A stretch of 64,000 nucleotides of DNA, from assembly GCA_012295275.1 (NCBI GenBank), contig CM022679.1, positions 18,420,842 through 18,484,841 of the forward strand. Reading direction: 5' to 3'. The translations under genes were made by a program, and so were the position numbers. Below the pieces are notes generated by a model, which was given only the letters and a program-made list of their open reading frames with translations, made no database searches and was not told the origin of the DNA. The DNA is from Chrysomallon squamiferum. Lineage: Eukaryota > Mollusca > Gastropoda > Neomphalida > Peltospiridae. Below, piece after piece: positions 1 through 58,649 of the stretch. Each line of letters starts with the position of its first letter. Positions within the stretch are counted from its first letter, which is position 1.

Positions 1-5861
<5,861 letters not shown>

Positions 5862-6135
5862 TATTCCGTGGTATTTAGTTAGTTAGTGCATGATGTATAT
5901 TAAGAAAGATAATAAGTACTTGAAATTTCGAATTCTGATTGGCTCGGAAAGAAAAATTCTTTAAAATATCACATTTCACTTTAGATGAGCAATCTATAGA
6001 CGTCTTCTCTGCTTTGAATAATTCAGTAAAATCTGTTTTTTGTTAATTAAATATTTAAGAAAGAGTAATATCAGTGGACTATTTTGATATCAGGTTTCAT
6101 GTACTGAAAGAGAAAAGATGAAAAAATCAGTTAAA

Positions 6136-6166
<31 letters not shown>

Positions 6167-6412
6167 TAACAAAAATATACACATAAATAACACATACACA
6201 GAATTCGTGTATGTGTTATTTATTTATATATTCTTGGCGAGTTTTTCTTTATTAAAAAGTAAATGATAAATAACTATTTAACAGTAGGACTTAGGCCATA
6301 TGGCATACTTTTATAAAGAGAAAGAAATATGTCATTAACTGTGGTTTCATTTAGCTTTGTGCGAATGTATTTTTTCTTACAATTTTATATAGCTAAACCA
6401 TGTATGTGTGTG

Positions 6413-6454
<42 letters not shown>

Positions 6455-8490
6455 CGTGGGGATGGAGTGCAGATGTATGTATATGTACGAATTGGTAGAT
6501 AAGCGACAAGTCGCCCCTCGCCAGTTGTTCAAGCATTTAGTAGTGAGTTTGTCAGCCATCTTTAGATTTTTTTTAATGTCACCTTTGCACCATTTGTAAT
6601 ATTTTCATTATATTATTATATGTTTATACAGGATATTATTATAAACATAATAAAGGAAATCTGCTATAATATACATTACTTAAGTTTGGATATTGTAAAT
6701 ATAGTTATAACAAATTTAAATTTTAGTTTATAAAGGAAAAGCCAACTTATTTTTATTTTTAATATCTTAATTTGACTAATTCGAACATATTACATAACAA
6801 AAAAATACAATCGTACTGTAAAGTATGAAATTATAAATGAAATATTAGTCTTTGAAATTGGGAACACTAGTGTAGTGAACGAGACTGTTCCTAAGTCCTC
6901 GTGGTCTTTTAACAAATAGGACGTTTAATGGGGACTGCCTGTACTAAGTACTTTTTAACTGAAAGAAATTAAATAATAATGAGGCTATTAAAGAAACAGA
7001 GATATGAAATATTGCTATTACTGTCGGAACTAGTACTACTACTATTGCTTATTATTATCATTATTACAACAACATCGGCAACTACTTCAAAGGACAAAAT
7101 AAGGACAGAGGAAAGCAAAAAAAAAAAAAAAAAATAAAAAATAAATAAATAAAAAATAAAAAATGTATAAAAACAAAAAGAAAAAAACCCATTTTCCTAC
7201 TCAATAAGTATGCAACAAATATTGTTTTGAATCACTGCTAGAATATAAAAGTTAAAAATCATTTCTGATGTGCTCATATTTTTTATTACTGTATACTTTT
7301 AAAATATTTATGTAATTTAACATTCTATTCAAAAATTATTATGATAAAAGTGATATTTTTAAGTAGTGATGGCGTATTGAATTTACTCGCTTACCACAAT
7401 CAACATCCAAGCGTCCAGTGACAACATGTCACATTAGAGTTATTTCTTGATAATAACACTGACATCAGCACAGTGAAGATATATATTTTTGTTTATTATT
7501 CTCAATTAGTTAACTGCTGGTAAATGGGGATTTGTTTAACATGATGTGAGTATAGTTTTATTTTACATTTTCTAAATATATAATTTTAAATTCCCTGCTA
7601 AATGGTGTAGAGTACAAAAGTTATTATCGAAATGCTCATTAGTGATGTTAATAAAAAACGTACTTTCTGTCTCTCACCCCACCCCCGTACACACACACTC
7701 CAGTTGCTACAAATACATTTTGGTTCACTATATTTTGGAAGAATCCAAATCAGTTCGTCAAACTTATACTGTCGTGATGCCTGTGCTAAGGTGTTCGTTT
7801 ACATGTTTAAGGGTTCAGGTTTTTCGAACACTAGTAAATTTACGAATGCCAGTAATTTATTTTCATGACGTATAATATATGCACTAGATAAATAATACAT
7901 CATTAGGAGTGTAGTTCAAGTTATTTATTTATCTTCTAATAGTAAGGAAATTTTATACCGTATCTTATTCATAGCTGCTTTTTTGAACATTTTAAATTAC
8001 ATACATGATAAGGCAAATGGCACAACATCAAAATACACATAACATAGTTTTGTAAATGCATAACTAAGAAAATATTTTGAGGCACATCATCTATAATATT
8101 CCATACACCAATTTATACATATATAAATAAAAACGAATATTAAAAACGGCCTAAGAATGTTTATTCTGTGGGCAGTGCCTCAGTGATGAGAATAAATACC
8201 CTTGAAGTTGTAAACTCCAATAGAGTACTAGTAGATTATCTTCTTTAGAATGATCACTGGCTGGCTGGTTGACTTCATGCGTGGAAGTGGAAGTCGTGTC
8301 TCTTATCTCTCTGTGAAAGTATATAATGTTTATTAATATTAAAGGTATTTTGTCTGTTTTATCAATGTAAATTACTGCTAAAGATACGTCAGTATGCAAC
8401 ATGAAATGAAAAAAAGGAAAAAATAAAAAAATAAGAGTAAAAATGTAAGTGGAGAAAGTGAACAGAAAATAAGGATAAGCAGTAGCAAAG
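5862..8490. other. Intergenic: upstream of gene B, no gene seen
   Basis: AT-rich sequence between the gene B start and the LINE relic. It holds (TA)n at 6145-6170, (TG)n at 6423-6452, poly-A with TAAA runs at 7115-7160, and no supportable exon. It should contain the gene B promoter, but I see no convincing core element. Confidence 0.5.
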
Positions 8491-8892
8491 ATGGTCAAGA
8501 GGTCGCCATACCGAGGATGTCAAATACACAAAATAACGAACTTGGATGTTCATCTGTACCATTTTATCAGTCCACACCAATTCAACAGTATGTCGCTACC
8601 CAACAACCTCAGCAGTCACAATATCGACAATATGGACAGACCTGTGGATCCAACTGTCAGTATAAAATTAGATACTTTAACTAGAAAGTTAGATATAATG
8701 TGTGATAAGCTGGACAAATTGGATATGATCGAAAAACGACTGAATAGCATGGAAATAACTGTACAAGATATGAGTGGTAAGATTATTGATATTAAGAAAA
8801 AAGTACAAGGTATGGAAACGGGTATGAATTACATTAACGAACAGTTTGAAAGGAATAAAAAAGATATCGGAGATATAAATCTGTTGTGTTAG
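8491..8892 (+). pseudogene. LINE ORF1-like coiled-coil fragment
   Basis: 133 codons from an ATG. Residues about 50-125 form a coiled coil (LDKLDMIEKRLNSMEITVQD, KIIDIKKKVQGMET) like that of L1-type or jockey-type ORF1 proteins. The reading frame breaks at 8890, and homologous sequence seems to continue in another frame (MNSSTREMRDNNNSMKQQI). The RNA-binding part is missing. Probably not a functional gene. Confidence 0.6.
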
Positions 8893-9813
8893 ATATGAAC
8901 AGTTCTACCCGTGAAATGAGAGATAATAATAACAGTATGAAACAACAAATATGTGAATTAAAAACCGAGTTTTGAAACTTAAGAAAAAACCATAATGACC
9001 TACAAACTCGCTTCATGCGTGATCAGTCATTGCCTGATCATGTAACACCAATAGAAGAGTTACACACTCAAAGCCAAGAAACTACTAATGATATTTTGAA
9101 CAAGCCTTTTTCAGCCGAGGAAATATCTAGAGCAATAAACAGACGCCATTGTAATCGATCAGCTGGAGAAGACTTTATTATTAATGAATATATTAAGCGT
9201 ACTGCTAATGTTATGTTACATTTATATGTACTATTGTTTAATGTTATGCTTGACACAGCAATTATACCATCCGATTGGTTAATGGGACTCATCGAGGTGC
9301 TCGAAATGACCCTGAAAATTATAGACCTATTACATTATTAAGCGGTTTAGGTAAATTATTTACATCTGTATTTAATTCTAGATTAAACAGCTATGCAGAT
9401 GAAACAAACCTGATTCTAGAAAATCATGCTGGATATCGTAAAAATTATTCAACGTCAGACCATATATTTTCTTTATACTCGTTAATTATTTTAATGAACA
9501 AATGTAAAAAGAAATTGTATTGCCCTCTCAAAAGAATGCTAATGACGTATGTAAATTTAGAACCGCGAATGCTAAACTTCCTACTGAAACTAAACGATGG
9601 TCTACTTTTCTAAGAGAAAACAGAAAATGTCATATCAGTAATCTTAACAAAACTGGAGATGAATATCATTATGTATTTGAATGCAATGATCCTATATTAT
9701 TAAATGCGAGAAAAGGTATACCAGATAAATATATGAGACATACAAATATAATTTCATATAATAATTTGTTTAACACTAAAAATATATTTGTATTAAAAAA
9801 GCTATGTTGTTAA
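8491..9813 (+). mobile_element. Decayed non-LTR retrotransposon (LINE) with internal deletions
   Basis: Three pieces in element order. (1) 8491-8892, ORF1-like: a start, then a heptad-rich coiled coil (LDTLTRKLDIMCDKLDKLD), continuing after a frameshift to LQTRFMRD near 9020, which resembles the ORF1 junction after the coiled coil. (2) 9021-9520, ORF2 reverse-transcriptase fingers: FSAEEISRAINRRHCNRSAG, then in another frame DPENYRPITLLSGLGKLF and HAGYRKNYSTSDHIF. (3) 9540-9813, the ORF2 C-terminus with a CHI..LNKTGDEYHYVFEC zinc-finger-like motif. The endonuclease domain, the RT palm with its catalytic aspartates and much of the C-terminal region are missing. The copy cannot mobilise itself. 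Confidence 0.75.
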
Positions 9814-10705
9814 TAACAACTATATGTGAGAGAGTATGTCCTCCTTCCACGCATATGTATTTTAATTTTCTTATTATATAGCTGTAATACATTCTTCTCT
9901 GTACTACAGTGTCTTTCTCCTCGTTGTTCTCCGTGGTCTCTGGGCTCTTTTGTCTTTTACTTAAATAAATATGTCGCGGACTTCCTTGAATACATATTTA
10001 ATTAATACTTACTGTTAGGAATATTTGTAGAAACGAATGGGAACATATTTACTTACTTTAATCATATATGCAGGTTAATTTCGAGATGTTAGACTGTATT
10101 AAAGTAAGCTATTTAGGTAAATACTAAATATGTTACCGAAATTCTCAAATTCTGTACCTTAATACTAAAACAGTATAAAATATTATAATAAGAAAAAAAA
10201 GCTACAAGCGGATTCTACAAGTAGGTATAATCTAAATTGCGATCCGTGGTTTAATAAGGAAATTAGGACCATTTTTCTAATTTAAACAAACACAGAAAAC
10301 ACTACATCTAAATATCGCTGAGAAAACTTTCTACAGCTTGATTGAAGCCCTAAAGTCATGGACAGAGCTAAAATGGAAACAACGCCAATTCCTAAAATTT
10401 ACGCCGATGAGATTTCTAATCTCAGGAAAAACCACGACTTTGTTCGTAATGAATAGTTAGCCGAGATTCCACGTTTTAGTGCCATTAAGACGATACTGTA
10501 TCGACAGTGACACAAATCCCTACCCCGACTACCCCAGACAAAACAGGATATCAATTTAGAAGGAGAGAGGACCCGCACCGAGGGAGGAGATCCTTTTCTA
10601 CACCGAACTGAAGGAGGAGACCTAATACTGATCTTCACAACTGACAAGAACTTGGAGTTGTTGTGTGACGCAGATGTTGTATTACCAGATGGATCATTTA
10701 TTTAC

Positions 10706-10740
<35 letters not shown>

Positions 10741-12548
10741 TTAGTACTGTAATACCCAAAACGTAACCAGCGATATGAATTCGGATTAACCTCGATCGGT
10801 AGAGCCTTTCTAATGGGATCGAACCTTCTTAGTGGACCCATTGGGGTGTTTTTGTTTTTGTTGTTATTGGTGCGTGTATGTGTGAGAGAGAGAGTGAGAG
10901 AGAGCGAGAGAGAGAGAAAGTGGAGGCACTGAAGATGAATTCTTATGCATCAAATGTTTATTTTATAATATTTAAAGAAATATTTATATACAAGACCATC
11001 TACTTTTAACATAATCAATCTTTTGTCTTCAAAAAATAAAAAAACAAACTTTAAGGAATTTTGATAAATATGTAATTTAGTTTGCAACTATATACATATA
11101 ACAACTATATGTTTATATTTTTATCATCCTAATTCTTACGTTTAACTTGTTTTCCTGTGTTTGTATACTGTAATCTATTACACAACTGTTTCTGTTTTAT
11201 ATCTACATTCTGGTGTGTTTTGTGTTTATAGTCATGCTGACTTTGGCAAATACATTTACTGAACTGAAATTGAATTGTAATAATAATAGTAGTAGTAGTA
11301 ATAGATGCGGTACAGTATCATCTCGTTGTTACCTTTTGACTGCGCACACCGTCAGCCAGGTAAAACGGCAATTAACGAGTACAGGGACATCGACAGATCA
11401 TCACTGGTACATTTCAGCTTTATCCACTAAGTAGACAAATTTTAAGATCATTTATACAAGTTGTCGACTTCGAGGGCCATAACCATATGGTTAAGGGCCC
11501 TACTGTTGGAGGTAAAAAACGGTTTACCGTAATACTAGGGTGCTTGTTATCAAGTCTAGGGAATATAGGCGTTTAGAACAACACCACAGGGATTAGTTTT
11601 AAACTATGATAGTTACTTATTATCATGATGGTATGATATTTCCACTAGATAAATAACAAATTAACAAGAATGCAGCTAGTTTTTTTTTTTTTTTTTTTTA
11701 ATTTACAAACACATTTTATAATAATATACAAGAAAATAAACACAACTAAATTATTATGGTTTTGGGAAAAACTGAGCTTGAATACAAAATCAGCTGAATT
11801 CTAATTAAAGACGGAATCGGTAACGTGAGAATTCAGTAATTGTTAATATCAGTTTATATATAAGTTAATGACACAAATTACACTGCCTAATGACGGTATA
11901 AAAAACCAATGGAGAAAAGTATATTACCACAACCCCTCTGACAAATGCTTACCAAAACAAGGCCAAAGTTTCAAGATGTTCTTCCGTGACCATAACATAC
12001 ATCATACGTAACCAACATGTTGTGCAACGGCCCTCTAGTCGCCTCTGCTTCTCAGACCCAGAACCCCGAGTTTTCGTTGATACCAGTATATACTGGCTTC
12101 CTGCCGACGTCGTGAAAACCGCGGAATCAAAGAGAAAACAAAAGCCAATTGGTGGACAAATCTCAAAGTTGTATCAGTTTGTCTCACGAAAGAAGCTATA
12201 TCATGGCCGCCTATTTACTTTAGAATTTAAAAAATACCTTCAGTATTTCGTCAACGCGTATTTTCCCGTAAAAGTGTATTATTGATAGTCAAACAGTACT
12301 TAATTATTTGCCTAAATCCGCAGTCAAAGGCAGTTTATTTAGTTATTATAAATACATATTTATTTAATATTTGTCGTTGATTTATCTTTTCTCTATTTCA
12401 CATATAGAGACCAGACAATCTGAAGATTATATTCGCATACAAATTAGCACTTTAATAAAATATCTGTCGTATTTGCAAAAGAAATATTAAACAAAGACGA
12501 GATTATCCATCTTTGTCATTAATATATTTTTTTCTTCTTTTACTACAG
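9814..12548. other. Intergenic upstream of gene C: TE scraps, no clear exon
   Basis: It holds a GC-richer fragment (10330-10680) with no intact frame, an (ATTT)n tract (10695-10743), a minus-strand GGTTCGATCCC B-box-like element near 10825, poly-T at 11680-11699, and another GC-richer stretch (11940-12270). That stretch is open on the plus strand but has no ATG start. Any upstream exons or the promoter of gene C would be here; I could not recognise any polycystin sequence in it. Confidence 0.4.
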
Positions 12549-13193
12549 ATAAATCATGTTTCAACAACAAAGGAAAGGAAAAGAAAAACAAGAAGTTTAA
12601 CCTTTGGACTTTATGAAATAAAAATGAAACTCGTGGAAATATCTTCATCTGAAGACAAGCAGTCACTACCAGCAAATACAAAAGCTGTAGGTCTACATGG
12701 TCAAAACATCACTCAAGTGAAGATTTCTGAACACTCAGATACTTCAGATTATGATGTCTGTGAATCATATCATAGCGATGATGACAGTATTGACATACAT
12801 AGTAACTACGGTTACACAACTGCTTTACATGCTGTATATGAACGAGAAGAGATATATTCTATAACCAGTAAATACGACAATACAGCTGAGTCCTACAGTA
12901 ATAAGTGTCGATTAAAACAGTCGGATGTCATATCCACCGAAAGATCACAGTGCAGCTTGCATTATAACGACAAAATCAGTGATGATTGCCAACAGAAAGT
13001 CCCCGATGTTGAGAAGATAAAAGAGAAACAGATGTTGAAAGTAATGCAAGAGATTGTTCTCTACGTCGTTTTTCTTTTATTACAAATGAGTGTGACGTAC
13101 AGGACTGTGACGCCAGAGAGTTATCTGATGAGTGTGAATTTAGAAAATATATTTATTAATGAGAAAGCCAACACACAAATGTTATTTAACAAC
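12549..13193 (+). CDS. Gene C first recognised exon: acidic cytosolic N-terminus and S1
   Basis: 645-nt exon. The 75 nt before the ATG read INHVSTTKERKRKTRS in frame, so this could be coding after an upstream exon or 5' UTR. The region after the ATG has acidic clusters (SDTSDYDVCESYHSDDDSID) then a basic stretch KIKEKQMLK before S1. It is much longer than gene A's counterpart (exon 34, 254 nt) and starts in a different phase, so the upstream intron is not shared. Ends at donor GTAAGTAC. Confidence 0.75.
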
Positions 13194-15849
13194 GTAAGTA
13201 CTTACACATACACATACATATAAACATACATACATACATACATATTCTTGTATTAGAAATTTCATTATTTTAATAATGATTGTCATTTACAGTATCAGTT
13301 TTAATGTTTGATATATATATATATATATACATATATATTTTATGATTAATAAATTATATCTAAACATATGAGAAATACCAGTAAATAATTCAAGTATTAT
13401 GGAATATAGTGGATGCTTTAGAGAGAAACCGAAGATCACAATTTGAATTTACACAGAAAAATGTACTTGTCGGTTTATTAGTGTAGTTTTTGCCTTACCA
13501 TGCTCTTCCCAGTAAATTTAATCATAGTCATGCTGACAGACACCATAATACTTTCTTTTTTTTAACTAAAAATGTTTCTGAAAAGAATAAGTTAGAATCA
13601 TTATAGTTTAATAGATTTTTTTCTTGATATTTACTTACAAAATTATTAACAACTTTTTTTCTTCAGATGAGGAACGTGGATGAATTCTGGATGTGGGTTC
13701 GCACTGGATTTCTGAACGGTTTGCAGGTTAACAGAGAATACAATAGCGTTTCTCCTTCAACACTTCCAGGCTATATCAATGACGGAGTTTCCTTCATTGT
13801 GGGATTTGCAACAATGCGACAACTGCGTGTAAGACCAGGTATATTTTTATTTTATAAATATAATCTCTAGGTAGAAACAAAAACAAAACATTAAAAAAAA
13901 TAATAATAATAAAAAAAATTAAAATAACCGAACAACTCCTCCCCGAAGAAGAAAAACACAAACGATTCAGCCAAAATGAACATGTTTACCTTTTATTTTT
14001 TAGTTTAATCCAGGCATGAATAAATTAATATAGTACATCTTAGAAAAGACATGGTAAAGGCAATAAAGTATGTACGGCACAACGTGAGCTTCTGGCACAT
14101 TGGAATATTATTTAAAAAGATGAAAAATAATATAGAATATGCAATGAAATATTAACAATAATTACTTATTAAAACGTTGTATGTATACAACTGTTGATGT
14201 AGACCTTGATGAAATCAATATAGAAGAAAAGGGGAATCTAAAAAAAAAGAAAAATAAGGAATAAATGATAAATCATTTTGTTTCAGTCAACCGTAATTTC
14301 TATTTTTTTCATAGGTTTATGCAAGACATCTTATCTACTTAGAGACATCATACATGAATGTAACGATTATTACAAATCTTCTAGAAAAGATAGACGCACA
14401 TATGGACCTGGCTGGGTATCACTTCCAAAAAATGTGACAGCTGACAACTCCAAGAAAACACCATATATATATCGATCAGCTCACACCATCCAGGGGTATC
14501 CATACTGGGGACAACGCCAAGTTTATGGAGGGGGTGGCTACTTGGTGGAACTCAAAGGAAATCGTAGCGCTGTGCAGCAAGTGCTTGCTACTCTAGAATC
14601 TCAAGGATGGATCGACCAGTACACAAGAGTTGTGTTTATCGAGTTTACAGTGTATAATCCTAATGTTAATTACTTTTGTATTGCTACTATTCTGGTAGAA
14701 TTTGAACGCACGGGAGCTACACTTCAATCATATCGTTTCGAGCCAGCCATGCTACTGACATATAGGTCTCACGCCATGATATTTCAAGTGATTTGTGAAA
14801 TAGCATTTTTTGCATTCACTGTTTCATTTCTTGTCATTCAGATTCGTAACATTATCCGACAGAGAATGAAATATTTTAACTATTTTTGGCACTACTTTGA
14901 ACTTACTACGATATTTTGTGCCATAATAGCTATCGTGGTGTATTTTTACCGATTTGCTGCGACGAAACAATTGACTCGACAAATAAATAAAACTCGTGGA
15001 ACAAAGTACATAAAATTTCAATATGTTGGTTACTGGAATGCGTTCTTCTACTATATATTTGGATGGGTAGTTTTCTTTGGCGTTCTAAAATTCATAAAAC
15101 TCCTACGTTTTAACAAGAGAATGTTCATGTTGTCCGGTACATGGAGATATGGCGCAAAAAGTCTTTCTCATTTTGGGGTGATTTTCTGGTTAACTTTCAT
15201 GGCATTTGCTCAGCTATTCTACTTAACATTCATGTCAACAATGTATTCCTTCCGGCATATCATGGCGTCCACTGAATCATGTTTTACCATATTGCTCGGC
15301 ATTTTCGATATTTACACAATGACAGTGATTTCACCAATACTCTCCAAGTTCTATATCTTTTTTTTCGTTCTAACCATTGGATTTGTCGTTCTCAATATGT
15401 TTATGTCCATTCTCAATGAAACATTTGCTCGTGTCAGAGAGGAAATACAGAGAAGACAAAACAAATATGAAATTATCGAATTTCTTGGCCAAAAAATTCG
15501 AACAACACCAAAACATTTGAATAACAAACTAAGACAACTGGCACGCTCGAGTAAACGACTTAAATTAAATAAGATGGATAATTTCTTGAACAGCATGTAC
15601 AAGTCACGGGTCCGCATGCACAGAGAGGAACTAAGCCAGACAATGAATAGGAAACAGCTTTCACAGGTAATAAAATTCAAAAATGAGGATTCAGTGGTTG
15701 CAGATAAACTGGAGGGGAATATTAACTCAAATAATGTACAAAAACAGATTTGCAAGTCAAACGATCCAGTTTATACTTTGCAGATGTGTCATGCTGTTTG
15801 TGCAAAATTCGATTCCGTGAAGCCAGCTGAGAAACCAGCTGTCATTTAA
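12549..15849 (+). CDS. Gene C: short PKD1-like channel (six-helix polycystin channel domain)
   Basis: Exons 12549-13193, 13667-13838 and 14315-15849; 758 residues if translation starts at the first in-frame ATG (12624), though the frame stays open to the acceptor CTACAG at 12548. N-terminal about 140 residues are Ser/Asp-rich and cytosolic. S1 is IVLYVVFLLLQMSVTY. The TOP domain has YPYWGQRQVYGGGGYLVEL. S2-S6 follow (S6 YIFFFVLTIGFVVLNMFMSI). The filter reads LLGIFD (about 573-578), lacking the TRPP2 acidic residue. Both introns match gene A, and the middle exon is 172 nt in both. There is no GPS, PLAT or REJ in frame. The tail is basic and lacks EF-hand and coiled coil. Either a genuinely short channel subunit or the 3' end of a gene with unrecognised upstream exons. 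It converges on gene A and diverges from gene B. Confidence 0.88.
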
Positions 15850-16003
15850 AGATGATGTCATACAATTATAATTATTTAGCACAAATTTATATATATACAT
15901 TATTTGCTAAAAGACTATTTTCTCTAATGCACCATATGAAGTAAAAATGTTTTAGTTTCTATCACCGAAAATTATGAAGATTTCTTGTTGATTTCTTTGT
16001 CTA

Positions 16004-16077
16004 AATAAAACATCATTTTCTTTCTTTCTCTTTAAACTTGCTTTTCAGGTTTGTGTTTGTTTTTGTGTTTGTAGATA
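16004..16077 (+). terminator. Poly(A) signal and GU-rich element of gene C
   Basis: AATAAA at 16004-16009, 155 nt after the gene C stop, followed about 40 nt later by a GT/T-rich run (16047-16077). Signal plus downstream element is the expected layout of a metazoan cleavage site. Confidence 0.65.
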
Positions 16078-16667
16078 TTTTTTAAGTTCTGCTTTCTATT
16101 TCTTGCATTGTTTCCATGCTTAAGATTTGTCAGCAACTTCAAGACATTTTGAAAAGGAAAAAAACAACAAATTCTGATTAAATATTAATGCCAGAAAATT
16201 CAACTTTTCTTATTGATTTTTGTCATTTAAACGTCGGTATTATATTTTTCGAAATTGATTTCATAAATAATTACATGTAATTTGATAGTGATATCCTTTG
16301 TACGTGATCGATTTTAATACGGAAACAAACTGGTTTTAACATAATAACTGATAAAGCAAAAGAGTAAACCCATTTAATCAGCAGCAAAAACTATTTAGTG
16401 TATTTGTGTTACGTATATGATACATATGAATGCATACACACACACACACACAGAATCATTTGCACTCTCGCACGCATGTATTATATATGCACACATCCAT
16501 CCTTCCACCCTTCTATCTATATTTGGTCTTTAAGAATAATAATAATAATTAGCGGTAATGATAAAGCTGATGTTATCAAACACTTCAAACGTTAACAAAA
16601 ACAAACAAACGATTGACGACTATTTTATTGATTATTATCTGTAGCATACAAAGCAATTTCATAATGT

Positions 16668-16706
<39 letters not shown>

Positions 16707-18866
16707 CCGTATTTACTTGTGTGTAAGTAGCACTTTTTAAATTCCTAAATGCAGTATATAAAGTTGGGATGTGCTTAAAACAGATATCAAAATCACGGTG
16801 ATTATTCAAAAATCTTTATATTATTGCCCGACCGATATGTTCATCCGATTTTTTAGCTTTGTTTATGATAAATACAATAAATATATTCACTTTAAATTTT
16901 TTATATAATTACATAGTATTTATCAAAAGTGTCTACGTTACAAAATTATTTTATGTAGTATTCATTAAATTATTTTAGTCCAATTTTCTTCTTCAAAACA
17001 ATACTCCTAAGAGTAAACAGGGTAATAATTTTAATTAACGAAATATTTAAATTTAATTTAATTTAATTATTATTATTATTACTTAGCTAAAGCTAATATA
17101 GACACAGCATTATAAAATAGGCCGTTTGAACTACTGTGTAATTAATTGTACAGTAAAATACGAAGAATTAAAAACATTTGTAAAGCATCACAAATCCCAT
17201 TACCATTCAAAGCCAAAAATATGATAATATTTACGAATGTAAAAATAATTTCAGATTAATTTGTTATTAACGTCGTTTTATTACTGCCCATTTTTTAAGA
17301 TGTTAAATTTAGAAATTTCTTTTAATGGCTACATTAATGACAAGAACAGAGAAGTGGAACATCTAATATCGATTGATACATTTGATAGCCACTCTGTATG
17401 ACGAAGACTTTTTAAAAGTGGTCTAAGCGTCACTGACATATCTGCTAATTCAAAGCTGCGCAAATTTGTGGAAGGAATGTTATAAGAATAAACAGGTCAA
17501 CAGTTGCTTATCGAAATTGAAAAAAACCCACAAAAACAACTGAAATATATTTATGAATCAAAACTTTATCGCAAGTGTAATTTTATAACTTTTTAAATGA
17601 TCGTAGATGCAGTAATATTATTGTTACGGTAATATTTATTATTTGGTATAATGAGTGGAAGTAAATAAAATGTTTTCGTTAATACCTACACACCTTCATA
17701 AAATGGCTTTACATCGATCGTAACATAATTAACACGTGACAGCTTTTTCAGGTCGACGCACGCGAAAGGCCGGAAGATTAGCCTAAAAACAATACAGAGT
17801 AACAACAACAACAACAACAAAACCATATAAATAACACACTAAAAAACACAAAAACAAAAAAAAATTGGGAGAGAGAGAAAGGAACAGTATGAACACCTTC
17901 AAATAAATTTCATCAGATTAGAAATAAGAAATGTATGTATATGGCTATAATCATTTGTTAAACTTTGTTGACTGTTTTTGGAATCATTAATAATAATGAA
18001 GAGCTATTTTCAACTTTTTAAATTTATTTACTGATTACAGCATTAATAAAGGATATGCCGAAATTTTATTATTAGAAAGACATCTATAATAGACACAATT
18101 AGCTAATTACTAATAACTAATTACTAAATAAATAGATCAAGGTAATTATCCTTTCGTTAAATTTAGCAAATATAAATCTATATTGAAGACGATATACAAC
18201 ATTAAACTTAACAAACAAAATAGCAGCAAATATCAAAAACTGCTTTAACTGTTAATTTCCTGATCATTATTGTTTTTATGTTTAAACGGATTTATAAAAA
18301 TGTATATTTTAGAAGTAATTTTAAAATAGTAATGTTTCAGTTAATTGATTGGTAACCAAATTTTGTCCATAATATAAAATGTATTAAATACTGACATAGC
18401 GAATTTTATTTACATGTTAGGAAATTAACAAAATTAGTCATAAAAATTGAGAAATTTAATTATTATAACGTTAACCTGAAAGAAACATTTACCTGTCATC
18501 AAATACAACACATACCAACATAAAATCCAGCAGTTTTACCACATTAGCGTCAGAAATGACTTCAGAGACAAAATCTGGATGTCACTGACTAACTAATGTA
18601 TCTATTACGTTTACAAAACAGATACAACATAAATACTGCAGAAATAAATACTATTAAAACAGTAACTACTTTTACGAATTAGAACAACTATTACAAACAA
18701 CTTTCTTCTAACAAAATATTAATAAAATAGAAGAACTTTTAGATTGCTTTCCAAAATAAATCTTAATCGGTAAGTGGAAATGAATTAATTTATTATAGGA
18801 ATTAATGTTTTTAATTTTAATTTTTAATTTTTCATATTGTTTAGAGAACTGGAATATAATTGTATC

Positions 18867-18872
18867 TTTATT
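18867..18872 (-). terminator. Candidate poly(A) signal of gene A
   Basis: AATAAA on the minus strand about 100 nt after the gene A stop codon. It is the best-placed canonical hexamer seen downstream, but the region is AT-rich so chance matches are common, and no clear GU-rich element follows. Confidence 0.45.
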
Positions 18873-18969
18873 AGTAACTGTGACCAAATAAGTCCAAAAG
18901 TAATATCCATGCTCATTCAGAAGTCAAAAGTTGTGTCTTCAAGTTTCTTTTGGTAACGTCCAATCCTGT

Positions 18970-58649
<39,680 letters not shown>

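Larger units (their letters stand above)
15850..18969. other. Convergent 3' intergenic region of genes C and A
   Basis: Apart from the two poly(A) signals it is AT-rich with (CA)n at 16436-16452, (AAT)n at 16666-16703 and no open frame of note. It separates the 3' ends of two convergent genes. Confidence 0.6.

Noticed and set aside
8151-8498. Minus-strand frames opposite the LINE ORF1 start
   Set aside because: Antisense to the retrotransposon and of low complexity (Phe/Leu-rich).
10399-10647. Minus-strand 82-codon frame with SPPSVR repeats
   Set aside because: The repeats come from a short duplicated, GC-richer DNA segment. There is no start and no homology.
10815-10840. tRNA gene suggested by GGTTCGATCCC on the minus strand
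   Set aside because: Only a B-box-like word is present. No cloverleaf stems or anticodon arm could be folded, so at most a SINE scrap.
11986-12285. 99-codon plus-strand frame in a GC-richer patch
   Set aside because: It has no ATG near its start, no recognisable domain and no splice link to gene C. Probably a repeat fragment.
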